This document shows, in pieces, positions 1 through 9,512 of a stretch of 54,773 nt of DNA (position 1 is its first letter; each line of letters opens with the position of its first letter). The translations under genes were made by a program, and so were the position numbers. This DNA comes from Byssothecium circinans. Its lineage: Eukaryota; Ascomycota; Dothideomycetes; Pleosporales; Massarinaceae. The notes beneath the pieces were generated by a model. It worked only from the letters and a program-made list of their open reading frames with translations. It was not told the DNA's origin and searched no databases. Where the stretch lies: contig ML977058.1 of NCBI GenBank assembly GCA_010015675.1, forward strand, positions 1 through 54,773, read 5' to 3'.

Positions 1-360
1 CTCCACAAGAACCTGCTCGGCTTCGGAGGCTCCTTCTTCACACCTTTTTCCCACTGGGTTTGGTGTGTTTGCTGGGGTCGTCTTGTACCTATATCCGCTC
101 TATTCTCTCTTCACTCATTCATCCTGTACATGTTGAGGGGGTAGGGGTGCCCACACAGGGGCGTACATCCAGCGCATCAGCTTCCTGCTCCACTGAGGGG
201 GTGTGTTGGACTGAACAGTACTTGACTGTTCCGGACGGTTCAGTACCGTTCCGGCTTAGCGTCGGCTCCTGCCTATATAGTCGCCTCTCCTGAGCTATAC
301 TGCTCCACACACAATTCATCACGTTCTCATCGCATGCTCTCGGGTCTCTACTGTCCAACA
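1..360 (+). repeat. 5' LTR (left end truncated by the window)
   Basis: Bases 1-360 align without gaps to 2996-3355 and end in the same TCCAACA. This copy is relatively GC-rich and keeps most C and G bases that are T or A in the 3' copy. It has only a few changes of its own, for example TACC against CACC near 96. The true LTR start lies upstream of the window. Confidence 0.85.
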
Positions 361-2207
361 AAAGGCACGTATAGAGAGCTTGCTATAGATAAGATTAATT
401 CTATTTAGCTTAAAATCCTCTCTCTAATATAGGTTTAGACATATAAGTTTAATAGAGATTATTTAATTAAGTTTAAAGCACGCATCTGTATACGAGGAGA
501 TCTATAAACAATAGCTAAAAATACTTAAGTAATTATATTAGCTATCTGTATATTCCGCGCCTTTATAGCGATTGCAGCCTACTTTAACTTTAAAATTTAA
601 TAGTATAATATAGTTAACGCTTTTACTAATACGCTTCTACTATAACCTATCTATATATTTTAACTAGAAGGCTTTAGAGATAGTAATTATATCTAAGAAC
701 TACTTAAAGCTTTATATAGTCTTAAAACCTTTCTTTTTCTTTAGTATAATAACTTTACAGCTACCTTTTAATCTCTTAGCTTTTGACTTATCTTTAATAC
801 TAACTGTCTGTAGATTAATAATAAGATAGTTGTATTCTTTTACGTAGATAATATTATTATAATAGCAAAGTCTAGTTATACTAAGGCCCTTAATAAGTTT
901 AAATAGAAGCTCTCTAGTTAATATAAAATTACTAATCTTAAAGATTATACTAAACAGACGTTCTACGGTGTTACTATTTATTAAAACCGCGAGGATAGTA
1001 ATCTCTAGCTCTTATAAAAGGCTTATATTAATACTATTTACTACAAATACTATGCACCTAAGCCGTAGAATAGGTGTCCTCTTATACTGCTACTATCTAA
1101 AGCCCTAATTCTATCCTTAGGCACTAAGAATCTATCAAACGCTAAACGCTACGTATAGGTAGTTAGTTTAATAGGCTATACTATAGGTGTAATACGCCTA
1201 GACATCTCTAAAGCTTACTTAAAGTTAGCTAAGTTCTTTACTAACCTATTAGACAAATATATAGCTGTAGCTTACTAATACCTAGCTTATTTATTTTATA
1301 TATAGGACCTAAGCATTTACTACTTAGCTAATAATAATACCGCAATTAACAACATTAAAGATTAGGAAGAAGTTAATTTCTTCTTAGCTATAGACGCTTT
1401 ATATGCTAACTATAAAGAGACTTGTTACTTTACTTAAGGCTAGGTCTTTATATTCTTTAGTAGACCTATAGACTAGAACTTAACTTTTTAATAGTATATT
1501 ACTAAGTCTACTACTAAAGCTAAGCTTATCGCTGCCTCTGCTAGAGCTATATAGCTAATATAGTAGTAGCACCTATTATATTACTTTAGTCTATAGTTCT
1601 AACACGACTAAATCTTACTATATAATAATTAATAAACTATTAGCCTTCTTATAAAAGAGGTACTATAGCTTAAAATAACTTTACGCTATATTGATATCTA
1701 TTATTACTAGCTCTGTTAAGCTACTTAAGACGGCATAATCTATCCTGTATATATAGAAACGAAAGTATAACCTGCTAATAAGTTTACTAAGCTGCTTACT
1801 TGTTAGAAGTATAAGGATTAGATAAAAGGTCTTAACCTTTTAATAGTCTTAATATATATTCTTTAACTATCTATATTAGCACCTTCTACTAAGCTATCTT
1901 TTATGCTATAGTAAGAATCTATTATAACTTTACTATATACTAAGTTGTTACTTACGCTCTAGTAAGCCCTATAGTTGTAAGCGCTACAGTTTACATTTAT
2001 AGTTAAGCACGCATATACTATAGTTTATACCTATAAGACTTTTAAAATATACTATTATACTTTACTACTAGGAAGATATTCTTTAAGTATATAGGTTTAC
2101 TACTAATATAGATTAGTTTTTATACTTATTTTAGTAAAGAAGTAGCTACCTAAACCTAAAATATAACTAATAGTAAACCTATATTTAAAGTACTAAGAAC
2201 TAGAGTA

Positions 2208-2400
2208 TTATTTACTTATATAGTTAGTATTCCTAGTCTCTTACCTTATTAGAGACTAGATTATAGTTTACTTATATAGTTAGTATTTCTAGTTCTTACT
2301 CTACTAGAGACTAGATTATTATTTACCTATATAGTTAGTATTCATAGTTCTTACCTATTAATAGAACTAGACTATAGTTTGCCCGTATAGTTAGTATTCT
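2208..2400. repeat. About four copies of a ~56-bp tandem repeat
   Basis: The word TAGTTAGTAT starts at 2221, 2277, 2332 and 2388, giving periods of 56, 55 and 56 bp. Each copy also carries an AGA(G)ACTAGA-like block and a TTTACYTATA-like lead. The array lies inside the retrotransposon between the RNase H remnant and the 3' LTR, where no Copia protein domain is expected. Copies differ mainly by transitions, in keeping with RIP acting on a pre-existing array. Confidence 0.7.
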
Positions 2401-2995
2401 TAGATTCTTATATACTTAGCCTCTTAAAAGGCCCTAATTAATTATCTTATTTTATAAAAGACTTACTTTTTATCTTATAAAAGATATACTATCTCTATTT
2501 AATCTTTTAAAAGGTCTACTATTATCTTATCTTTATAAGTAATCTACTATTTATTATTATCTTTAAATAGTTCTATACTATTCTTAAATTACTAATAGTT
2601 CTTAATAGTTCTATTCTATTACTAAACTCTCTAAAGTTTACTTACTATTCTATATAGTTACTATGCTACTAATAGTTTTTAACCATATATAATAGTTTAG
2701 TACGCTATAGTAAGAAATCCTAATTTAATAAATAACTACCTAAAAGCAGGCTTACTATATAACTAGCAAAGCTTTACGCCTTTAGCTTTAAAGCTTAGGG
2801 AGTAGAGCTTGTATAGATTAGAACTATACTAGAACTATTCTATACTATTTTAATCTCTACTTAATTATCTTATACGCTTTAGTACTTATATACACTATAC
2901 TATACTACTCTTAATTAGATACACCTTATTATTTTTCCCTATCTATAGGTTTAAGGTAATTGCTAAACTATTTCTTTTATCTATTTACCTTATAG

Positions 2996-3355
2996 CTTTA
3001 TAAGAACCTGCTTAGCTTTAGAGGCTTCTTCTTTACACCTTTTTCCCACTAGGTTTAGTGTGTTTGCTAGGGTCATCTTGCACCTATATCCGCTCTATTC
3101 TCTCTTTACTTATTCATCCTGTACATGTTAAGGGGGTAAGGGTGCTTACATAAGGGCGTATATCTAGCGCATCAGCTTCCTGCTCTACTAAGGGGGTATG
3201 TTAGACTAAATAGTACTTAACTGTTCTAGACGGTTCAGTACCGTTCCGGCTTAGCGTCGGCTCCTGCCTATATAGTCGCCTCTCCTAAGCTACACTACTC
3301 TACACATAATTTATTACTTTCTTATCGCATGCTCTTGGGTCTCTACTGTCCAACA
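2996..3355 (+). repeat. 3' LTR, RIP-mutated
   Basis: Same length as the left copy (360 bp, no indels) but with many C-to-T and G-to-A differences, for example CTTCGGAGG changed to CTTTAGAGG. The stretch around 3232-3290 is almost unchanged. The LTR may begin further upstream; a purine-rich tract near 2795-2810 is a candidate polypurine tract, which would put the start near 2808. Confidence 0.82.
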
Positions 3356-3700
3356 TAAGCAAAAGTGGCCGTCTTGGTGGTTTAGCCGTCTCGGTAGTAC
3401 TTTACGTTAGTTCTTAACGTTAAAAGCTTTAGCAGTATGTTAAAGGCTTAGAAATTAGCCTCTATTATATATAGTAAAGGTAAGCTAAAGTCTACCTTTA
3501 TATTAAAGTGCTTTAGTATAACGTTATTATAGTATTTTCGCGTTAAAGATAGTAATAGTATTGCTAAGGAATTCTACGCGGTTTAATAGTGTGCGCGGCT
3601 CAATGGTGCTTTACGTTAGTTATATATATGTAGGTATATATATTAATCTGCTAGTAGACGGCGCTGATTGGTCTGACTAAAGCAAGAGCGAGGGAAAAGT

Positions 3701-3701
<1 letters not shown>
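3356..3701. other. AT-rich debris next to the retrotransposon, no gene
   Basis: No coding frame is supported. The stretch has the same TA-rich look as the element. The word CTTTACGTTAG occurs twice, near 3400 and 3608, about 210 bp apart, which suggests a second, older repeat or a nested element too decayed to name. Confidence 0.45.
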
Positions 3702-3731
<30 letters not shown>

Positions 3732-3770
3732 AAGAAGAAGAAGAAGAAGAAGAAGAAGAAGAAGAAGAAG
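3702..3770. repeat. (AAG)n microsatellite, about 23 units
   Basis: Uninterrupted AAG repeat of about 69 bases at the boundary between the AT-rich block and GC-normal sequence. It sits about 200 bp beyond the stop codon of the zinc-finger/phosphatase gene, on that gene's 3' side. Confidence 0.95.
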
Positions 3771-3973
3771 AGGGGAGGATAAGGTTGTCTAAGGAGGTCG
3801 TAATGTTAAAAGGTACTAGTATGACCACTCGACTCCGATGGGCCTATTATCGCTCCCTTTGCAGTGGACGAACTCTTGATATAGTTTGAGAAAGAAGATT
3901 TTAATTACGTTCTTGCCTTTCTTAAAGTCTATTTTATTATCCATAAGCTCTGCCGCCAACTGCGCTCGCTCAC

Positions 3974-6900
3974 TTAGCTTCCTTCGCTCTTTCGCCCTTT
4001 CAGCTTCGGCTCTTCCAGCCCATTACGTGTGACGCCTAATCGCTCCGCTTCTTCTAGGCGAAGTTTGATCCAACGGTTCCGCCACTGCTCGCGAAGCACA
4101 TCATAGATGAGGGCTAACTGGGCCTCACCTTGCACCATCATCATGCGTTGTTGCCGCAGAGTGCCGATGACAGTAGATATAGGGTCGTCCTCGTCCTCTA
4201 CCTCATCCAAACTACCCTCTTCAAGCTCTTGTAGCAACCAGTCAAGGGCGATAAAAGTCCCGGTACGGCCGACGCCAGCACTGCAGTGTATAATGCGCGG
4301 GTTTGTCGAATTGTCGCTGTTCTTCTCTCGTGACAGCTCAATGAGCTTGAGCAGGGCCATTCGATCATCTCCTTCGGGGACGTGGAAGTCTGGCCACGCG
4401 GCAAAGAGCAGATGCCAGATCTTTCTCGATTCGCTCGCGTCTTCTGTTGTTGGTGTTAGGTCCAATTCCCGCACCTGGGCCCTAGCTTCTTCATGATCCT
4501 CCAAATTTGCAAGCTTCAAATGATGTACGAAGCCATCACCATACTCGTCGCATGAGTTAATTTCCATGTCAGGCGCATCAAGGGATCGTGGAAAGTAGGG
4601 AAAGCACTTCTCGCGGCCAGATTCGTGTGTCTGGGTGAGCATGACAATGACAGCGGGGGAGGTCTCGTGCCAGACCATCCTCCAGAAATGGGGGGTTGTG
4701 TCCGACTTGGGGCCCTATCAAACTTAGATACATCCTGATATGCCTGCTTCTACGGAACGCACCTGTGTAGCAATGTACTTGAGCACCGTTTTCGACATGG
4801 TCGTCGTGAGCTCGACAGGCGACGCATTGATGTAATCATTGGCGCCCTCGGGCACTTTTAGCCTGACTCGGTTGTTCTGGTACGGATCCACGTTCGGGTA
4901 TCGATTGCGAATACGGACATCCTCTCCTGTACATCTGGCCCACAGCGAGCCTTGTTTCGGCTCGTTCTGCTGGTGTTGTATGCCTTGCAGCCGCTTCCGC
5001 TGTTCCCACTCGAAATCAATGAATTTCTGGTGGATTTCTGCAACCCGACAAGTCAGCCGTGTCTCCTCATGTGCTTTTGCATGGCGGTCTACTTGCCTAG
5101 TCTGCTTAATCGCAAGAATGCGGGGTACGGCGTTAGGTCATCGTTGTCGCTCGCAGCGTCGCCTGTGGCTATTAGCAGGCTTGGGGCGCTTGCTAAGGGC
5201 GTCAAGAAGGGTGTGTTGATGGAGGATGTGGCAGCGGAGCGCGCGCTATCCCTACTGCGCGACCGCTTCGACCCCACTCGAATCGCCTCTTCAAGGTCAC
5301 CCCTTGCTGCTGCATTATTTACCTCTTCCGTGATTGGGATATCGGCCCCTCTTCGATAGAGAAGAAGCGTCGTTTCTTCTCTTTCACTCTCCTCATTCCC
5401 TGCCGTTGCCTCGACAACGCCTTCCGTAACTAGGACGTCGCCAGGTGACGGCCCTTTGCTTGCCGGAGATGATGGCCCGGAACTGTCGAAGGCGAGGGTT
5501 GAGAGACCCGAACCCCCGGGAAGAGCACCTACATCCTCTTCGATAGCGGCATTGGAATTGACGTCATCTCCAGCAGCTGGGCCAATGGGAATTGCAAACA
5601 AAGCCAACTGCTCCAAGTGAGAAGCGAGGTGGCGTTTGAAGATGGTTGGGTCGACGTTGAGGGTGTGTTCGGATGTGTCATAAGGCATGCTAGCGACTAC
5701 TGCCCGCTCTTTGAGACGATCGATCCATTCTGAGCAGCATGGACATTCCTGAGCTGGTATCTGATTAAGTGGCTTTCGGGCAATATCAAGAACGTGTTGC
5801 TCTTCGCCATCTTCCAGCATGTTGGGATGTGTTTTCCGAACATGGGCAAGGTAACGCTCTCTAAGCTGGAAGGTCTTGCTCTGGCAAAGCTGGCAGGTGT
5901 AGCTGATGCGGTGGCTCTGCATCTCGTGACGAAACCATTCGTTAATATTGCCGAAGTACGGGGCGTCGCAGTTAGGAAATGTGCAAACGTAGGAGCGGAG
6001 GTCAGAGAAAACATGTCGTCGCCATACTCGTTCATTCTTGAACCTCTTTATTTGAAAGCAGAACGGGCAATCCACTTCTTTCTTGGGCCCTATTCGCAGC
6101 TCGTCGAGCTTCGGAATCCTGACAGTGGCTGAGGAGTCAAGACCACCATCAACGGAACGAGATATGGTTGTGTATGACCTCGCATCGTTCTCGGGATCTG
6201 ATTCTTCTTCCGCAGTGAGCATCTGAGGTGTGATTTGACCCGGCGTCAAACTCGAAGCTTTCGTGAAGAACGTCGATGGCCGGCTAAAAGAGTCATGTAA
6301 TTTCATGGCTGGAAGCTGCTTGGTGAGAGCTTGCGATCTGGGCGCTACAAGCTCGGGTCTCTCCTCATGAGTGAGCATGCCCTTGAGCTTCTCGCGGTGG
6401 TCTTGGATATAGCTCAGGTAGTGTCGGCGTTGGGTGATGGCTCGACCGAGCCGCTTCTGGAGCCACGCACATTCTTCTCCAGCGAGCTTGGGGTACTTCT
6501 CACCCACATGAGCGATATCATACTGGTCATTGAATCGATATCGATTCCGGCTGAGAGCTTTAGCAAAGAGATCCGTGGGTGCAGCCTGGCGGATGAGGTT
6601 GGATACTCTGAAGAGACGTGTGATGCAGGCCCCAATATCCTCGAGAAGTTCCGTTTCCTCGTTTTGGTCTTCCTCGCCGTCATCATATTGAGGCATAGAA
6701 ACTACCCCCCCTTCGCGCTTTCCAGAGACGATCTCCAAGACTAGATCATGTCAGCTAGTTCACAGGCACAAACGAAGCAGCAGACCCACGTTCTCCGGTA
6801 ACCTCGTTGAGATCATTTAGCAATTCCAGAACATGAGTAGAAATATCGTTAGCCTCACAAAGACGCGACTCGAGAGACATAGGAGACTCTGGGAAATGCA

Positions 6901-7063
6901 TGGCCCCAATGTTGCCAATCCATAGGCTGAACCTCTCCAGCTCGTCGTTCACCTGCTCATGGTGGATTCGGCCCTTGTGCTTGTTCGGGTCGGAAAGGGT
7001 TGAGACAATGGTTTTTAGGATCGTGATGCAGGTCCGACATTGCTCCGACACAGATGCACCCAT
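3974..7063 (-). CDS. C2H2 zinc-finger protein fused to a protein tyrosine phosphatase
   Basis: Model of four exons: 7063-6790, 6740-5097, 5037-4763 and 4714-3974 (2,934 nt, 977 residues). Residues 1-220 resemble the N-terminal region of fungal C2H2 incompatibility-type proteins (NIGAM, then ELLEDIGACITRLFRVSNLI). C2H2-type fingers follow at about 316-397 and 424-466. A single ankyrin-like remnant (RRGADIPITEEV) lies near 560. Residues from about 630 form a classical tyrosine phosphatase: NRYPNVDPY and NDYINAS, a WPD loop near 838, the P-loop HCSAGVGRTG near 874-883, and a Q-loop. All catalytic motifs are intact, so it is predicted to dephosphorylate phosphotyrosine. There is no Met between the last finger and the phosphatase core, so the phosphatase has no start of its own. 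The second junction uses a GC donor. Two genes joined by misreading remains possible. Confidence 0.75.
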
Positions 7064-7431
7064 CGAGTTGGGCTCCCGCGCGCGGCGTACAGCTCGGCGG
7101 CTACTTGAATTTTAGCTTTGGGCGGATCACCGATCAGGAAGGCGCTCTAGTGAAAAGCGAGAATGAACGATTTCCGTTCGGATAGTTAATGACTGTATAT
7201 TGTTAGAGAAATACTCCCTTGTTAGACTGGAGTGACCGAGGTTCGGTGGTTGCGAGGCTGAAGAGTGCTGGGGGCCACAAGTGCGGGGCGAGTGCGGGGC
7301 GAGTGCGGGGCGCATGCGGCCCGCAACGGTTGCTCCTTCCTCAGCTTCCACATCTCACCTCATAGCAACACCACACCGTGCTTCTCTCACCTCCTTCTTC
7401 CTTGTTGTTCTCCACTCTCCAATGCATCCTG
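7064..7431. promoter_or_regulatory. Shared divergent promoter with an 11-bp triple repeat
   Basis: This 368-bp gap separates the start codons of the zinc-finger/phosphatase gene (minus) and the DUF7580 gene (plus). Three direct copies of GTGCGGGGCGA-type 11-mers lie at 7281, 7292 and 7303, the last running into CATGCGG. No TATA box was seen. Joint control of the two genes is inferred from the layout only. Confidence 0.5.
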
Positions 7432-9195
7432 ATGAGTGGCCTCGAAATCGCAGGCGTTCTCCTCGGAACTTTTCCCCTGATCATCACCGGCCTCGAGCAC
7501 TGGCGCGATGTCGCCAAGGTCGGCGGTTTCTTCTGGCGGGTGCGGAAGGAGTACACCACATGCCGCAGGGAAGTGCAGTTTCATGAGATCTTGTACAAGC
7601 GAAATCTGAAAGAGCTTCTCCTGCCGCTTGTGAATGATGCAGGTGAGGTAGCTCGTCTGGTAGGTGACCCGGGTGGCAAAGACTGGAGCAGCAAGGCTCT
7701 GCAGGAGCGCTTAGAGGGGCGGCTTCAGGAGTCGTACGGTTTGTACATGGAAATCATCCGCGATATGAACGAGACAGCCGAGGAGTTGAGGAAAGAGCTA
7801 GCTCTCGACAAGGCGACTGTTCAAAGCAAGCTAGCTCCGCCAGAGCCGAAGAAGCGGCGTCGACCGTCGAGCCCACAGCCGCCGAGCAAGCCCTCCAAAC
7901 TTGCGTCAGCAAAAACGGAGTGGGACTATGAGACATTCCGGCTCAAGTTCAGCTTCAACAAGCCAGTGAGAAACGAGCTTTTCGAACAGCTGAAGCAATG
8001 CAACAGACGATTGGAGAAGCTCCTCAGCACGAGCGACAAGATATCCGCGCTCGAGAACGTTACTCCTGCCACCACGAAGCAGACTTCCGCTCTAGAGACG
8101 GCCTTCAAGAAGGCGTGGAAGAAGTCAGACCTCCTCTTCAAAGCCATCCAAAAGGCATGGCAGTGCTCTTGTCAGCAGTACCACTTCGCCAACCTTCGGC
8201 TCGAGCATCGCACACTTCCGGAAATATGCTTCGAGGTCATTCTCATGTTCGTCGCTCCATCGTCTCAAGCGAATACTCCTTGGTCCTGGAGAGAGCTGCA
8301 GTGTGGACAAATAATTGGCTGCTCCTTTCCGCAAACGCTCATGAAGCCTTCCATCGCACCTCAGTCATCACAGTGTCCGCCCAATCACACTCCGGCGCCG
8401 ACACTATCACCAACATCAGCAAGGCGAAAGAAGGTTGCCTTCACAACACCAGCCCCGACCGTACCAAAGATCGAGTTGGACATACAGGTTGACCCCAACG
8501 TCAAGCTCTGCCAGCTTCTGGGTAACGAAGAACATGGCAAGTGCATGGGCATCATTGGCCATGACGAGGAAACATACCACCTCCACCCGTTCACGAAGAG
8601 GAAACGACCTAATGATAGCGGCCCGCTAACACTAGATCATATCCTCTCTAGCAAATTCGAAGGGCACCTTACCCGACGTCAACGCTATTCTATCGCCCTG
8701 CTTCTCGCTTCCTCGGTCGCCCAGCTCCAGTTCACTCCATGGCTTAAAACTGGCCTCACCAAAGAAGACGTTCTCTTCTTTCCATACGAGGATGATGACT
8801 GTAGCGTACCGTACCACGAGCCCTTCATCCGCCAAGGCTTTCCGCTCCACCATCCTACAACCTCAGATACCGAAGCCAACGACGGCAACTTCTCCTCTCT
8901 TGGCATCCTCCTCCTGGAGCTCTGCTTCGGTCGACGACTAGAAGACCACCCTCTTCGCAAAAAGCATCCAGCCAACGCCGGAGAAGCAAAGCAAGCCTTT
9001 GATCTTATGGCTGCGCTAAAGTGGTCCCAAGGTGTGGGTGATGAAGGCGGCGCTGACTATGCTTCCGCTGTGAAGTGGTGCTTCTTCACAGGTGCGACAA
9101 ATGCGAATCAATCATGGCGAGGTGAGATTATCAAAAACGTAATCAGGCCGCTGGAGAAGTGTCAGGAGTATTTTAAGACAGTAGCTGTGCTATAA
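7432..9195 (+). CDS. DUF7580-domain fungal protein
   Basis: Single exon. The ATG at 7432 is preferred over the frame-open codon at 7378, because the protein then begins MSGLEIAGVLLGTFPLIITG, the usual start of DUF7580 proteins (587 residues). The N-terminal half is helical, followed by a charged Pro/Lys-rich linker. The C-terminal half carries the family core: LCQLLG, then SIALLLASSVAQLQFTPWL, then SLGILLLELCFGRRLED. That core looks like a degenerate kinase-like fold without catalytic motifs. The family's biochemical function is unknown; it is common near fungal incompatibility genes. The gene is head to head with the zinc-finger/phosphatase gene, 368 bp apart. Confidence 0.82.
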   Translation: MSGLEIAGVLLGTFPLIITGLEHWRDVAKVGGFFWRVRKEYTTCRREVQFHEILYKRNLKELLLPLVNDAGEVARLVGDPGGKDWSSKALQERLEGRLQESYGLYMEIIRDMNETAEELRKELALDKATVQSKLAPPEPKKRRRPSSPQPPSKPSKLASAKTEWDYETFRLKFSFNKPVRNELFEQLKQCNRRLEKLLSTSDKISALENVTPATTKQTSALETAFKKAWKKSDLLFKAIQKAWQCSCQQYHFANLRLEHRTLPEICFEVILMFVAPSSQANTPWSWRELQCGQIIGCSFPQTLMKPSIAPQSSQCPPNHTPAPTLSPTSARRKKVAFTTPAPTVPKIELDIQVDPNVKLCQLLGNEEHGKCMGIIGHDEETYHLHPFTKRKRPNDSGPLTLDHILSSKFEGHLTRRQRYSIALLLASSVAQLQFTPWLKTGLTKEDVLFFPYEDDDCSVPYHEPFIRQGFPLHHPTTSDTEANDGNFSSLGILLLELCFGRRLEDHPLRKKHPANAGEAKQAFDLMAALKWSQGVGDEGGADYASAVKWCFFTGATNANQSWRGEIIKNVIRPLEKCQEYFKTVAVL

Positions 9196-9512
9196 ATTAA
9201 ATGAGAGTAGGGAATAGATCTATCACAGGAAATAATTTCTAGAGTACTAGGTAACTTAAAGCACTGTTGGGCTAGCCACCCTATAAAGCTAGCTACTTTT
9301 CCTGAATATGCCCTGAACCAATGAACTGCTTACGAAGATTGCTCTATCTCCATCTAACATCATCCCCCAAACACTCTTCTGCTCAGCGGCCTTGGGACGA
9401 CATTGCGAAGAATCAACGGATACATCAATGCCTTACGTGTATAAAGCGGTTTTCTCTTCTCGCGATAGCTGAATAATCCTCGTTATCTTATCATTGGCTG
9501 ACGAATGCCGAC
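9196..9512. other. Intergenic, nothing recognised
   Basis: About 320 bp between the DUF7580 stop and the permease start. No TATA box or coding frame is apparent. A short ATG at 9504 precedes the permease ATG out of frame. Confidence 0.5.

Larger units (their letters stand above)
1..3355 (+). mobile_element. RIP-degraded Ty1/Copia LTR retrotransposon remnant
   Basis: Two LTR copies flank an extremely TA-rich interior with no long open frame. Two pol motifs survive in degraded form. The reverse transcriptase catalytic box reads YVDN at 841-852, where Copia elements have YVDD. The RNase H box at about 1501-1548 reads STTKAKLIAAS, where Copia elements have STTEAEL. D to N and E to K are what G-to-A change gives, as expected from RIP. 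RT before RNase H on the plus strand sets orientation. The RT box lies only about 480 bp after the 5' LTR, so gag, protease and integrase have no room; the copy is deleted or was non-autonomous. The left end is cut by the window. Confidence 0.88.
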
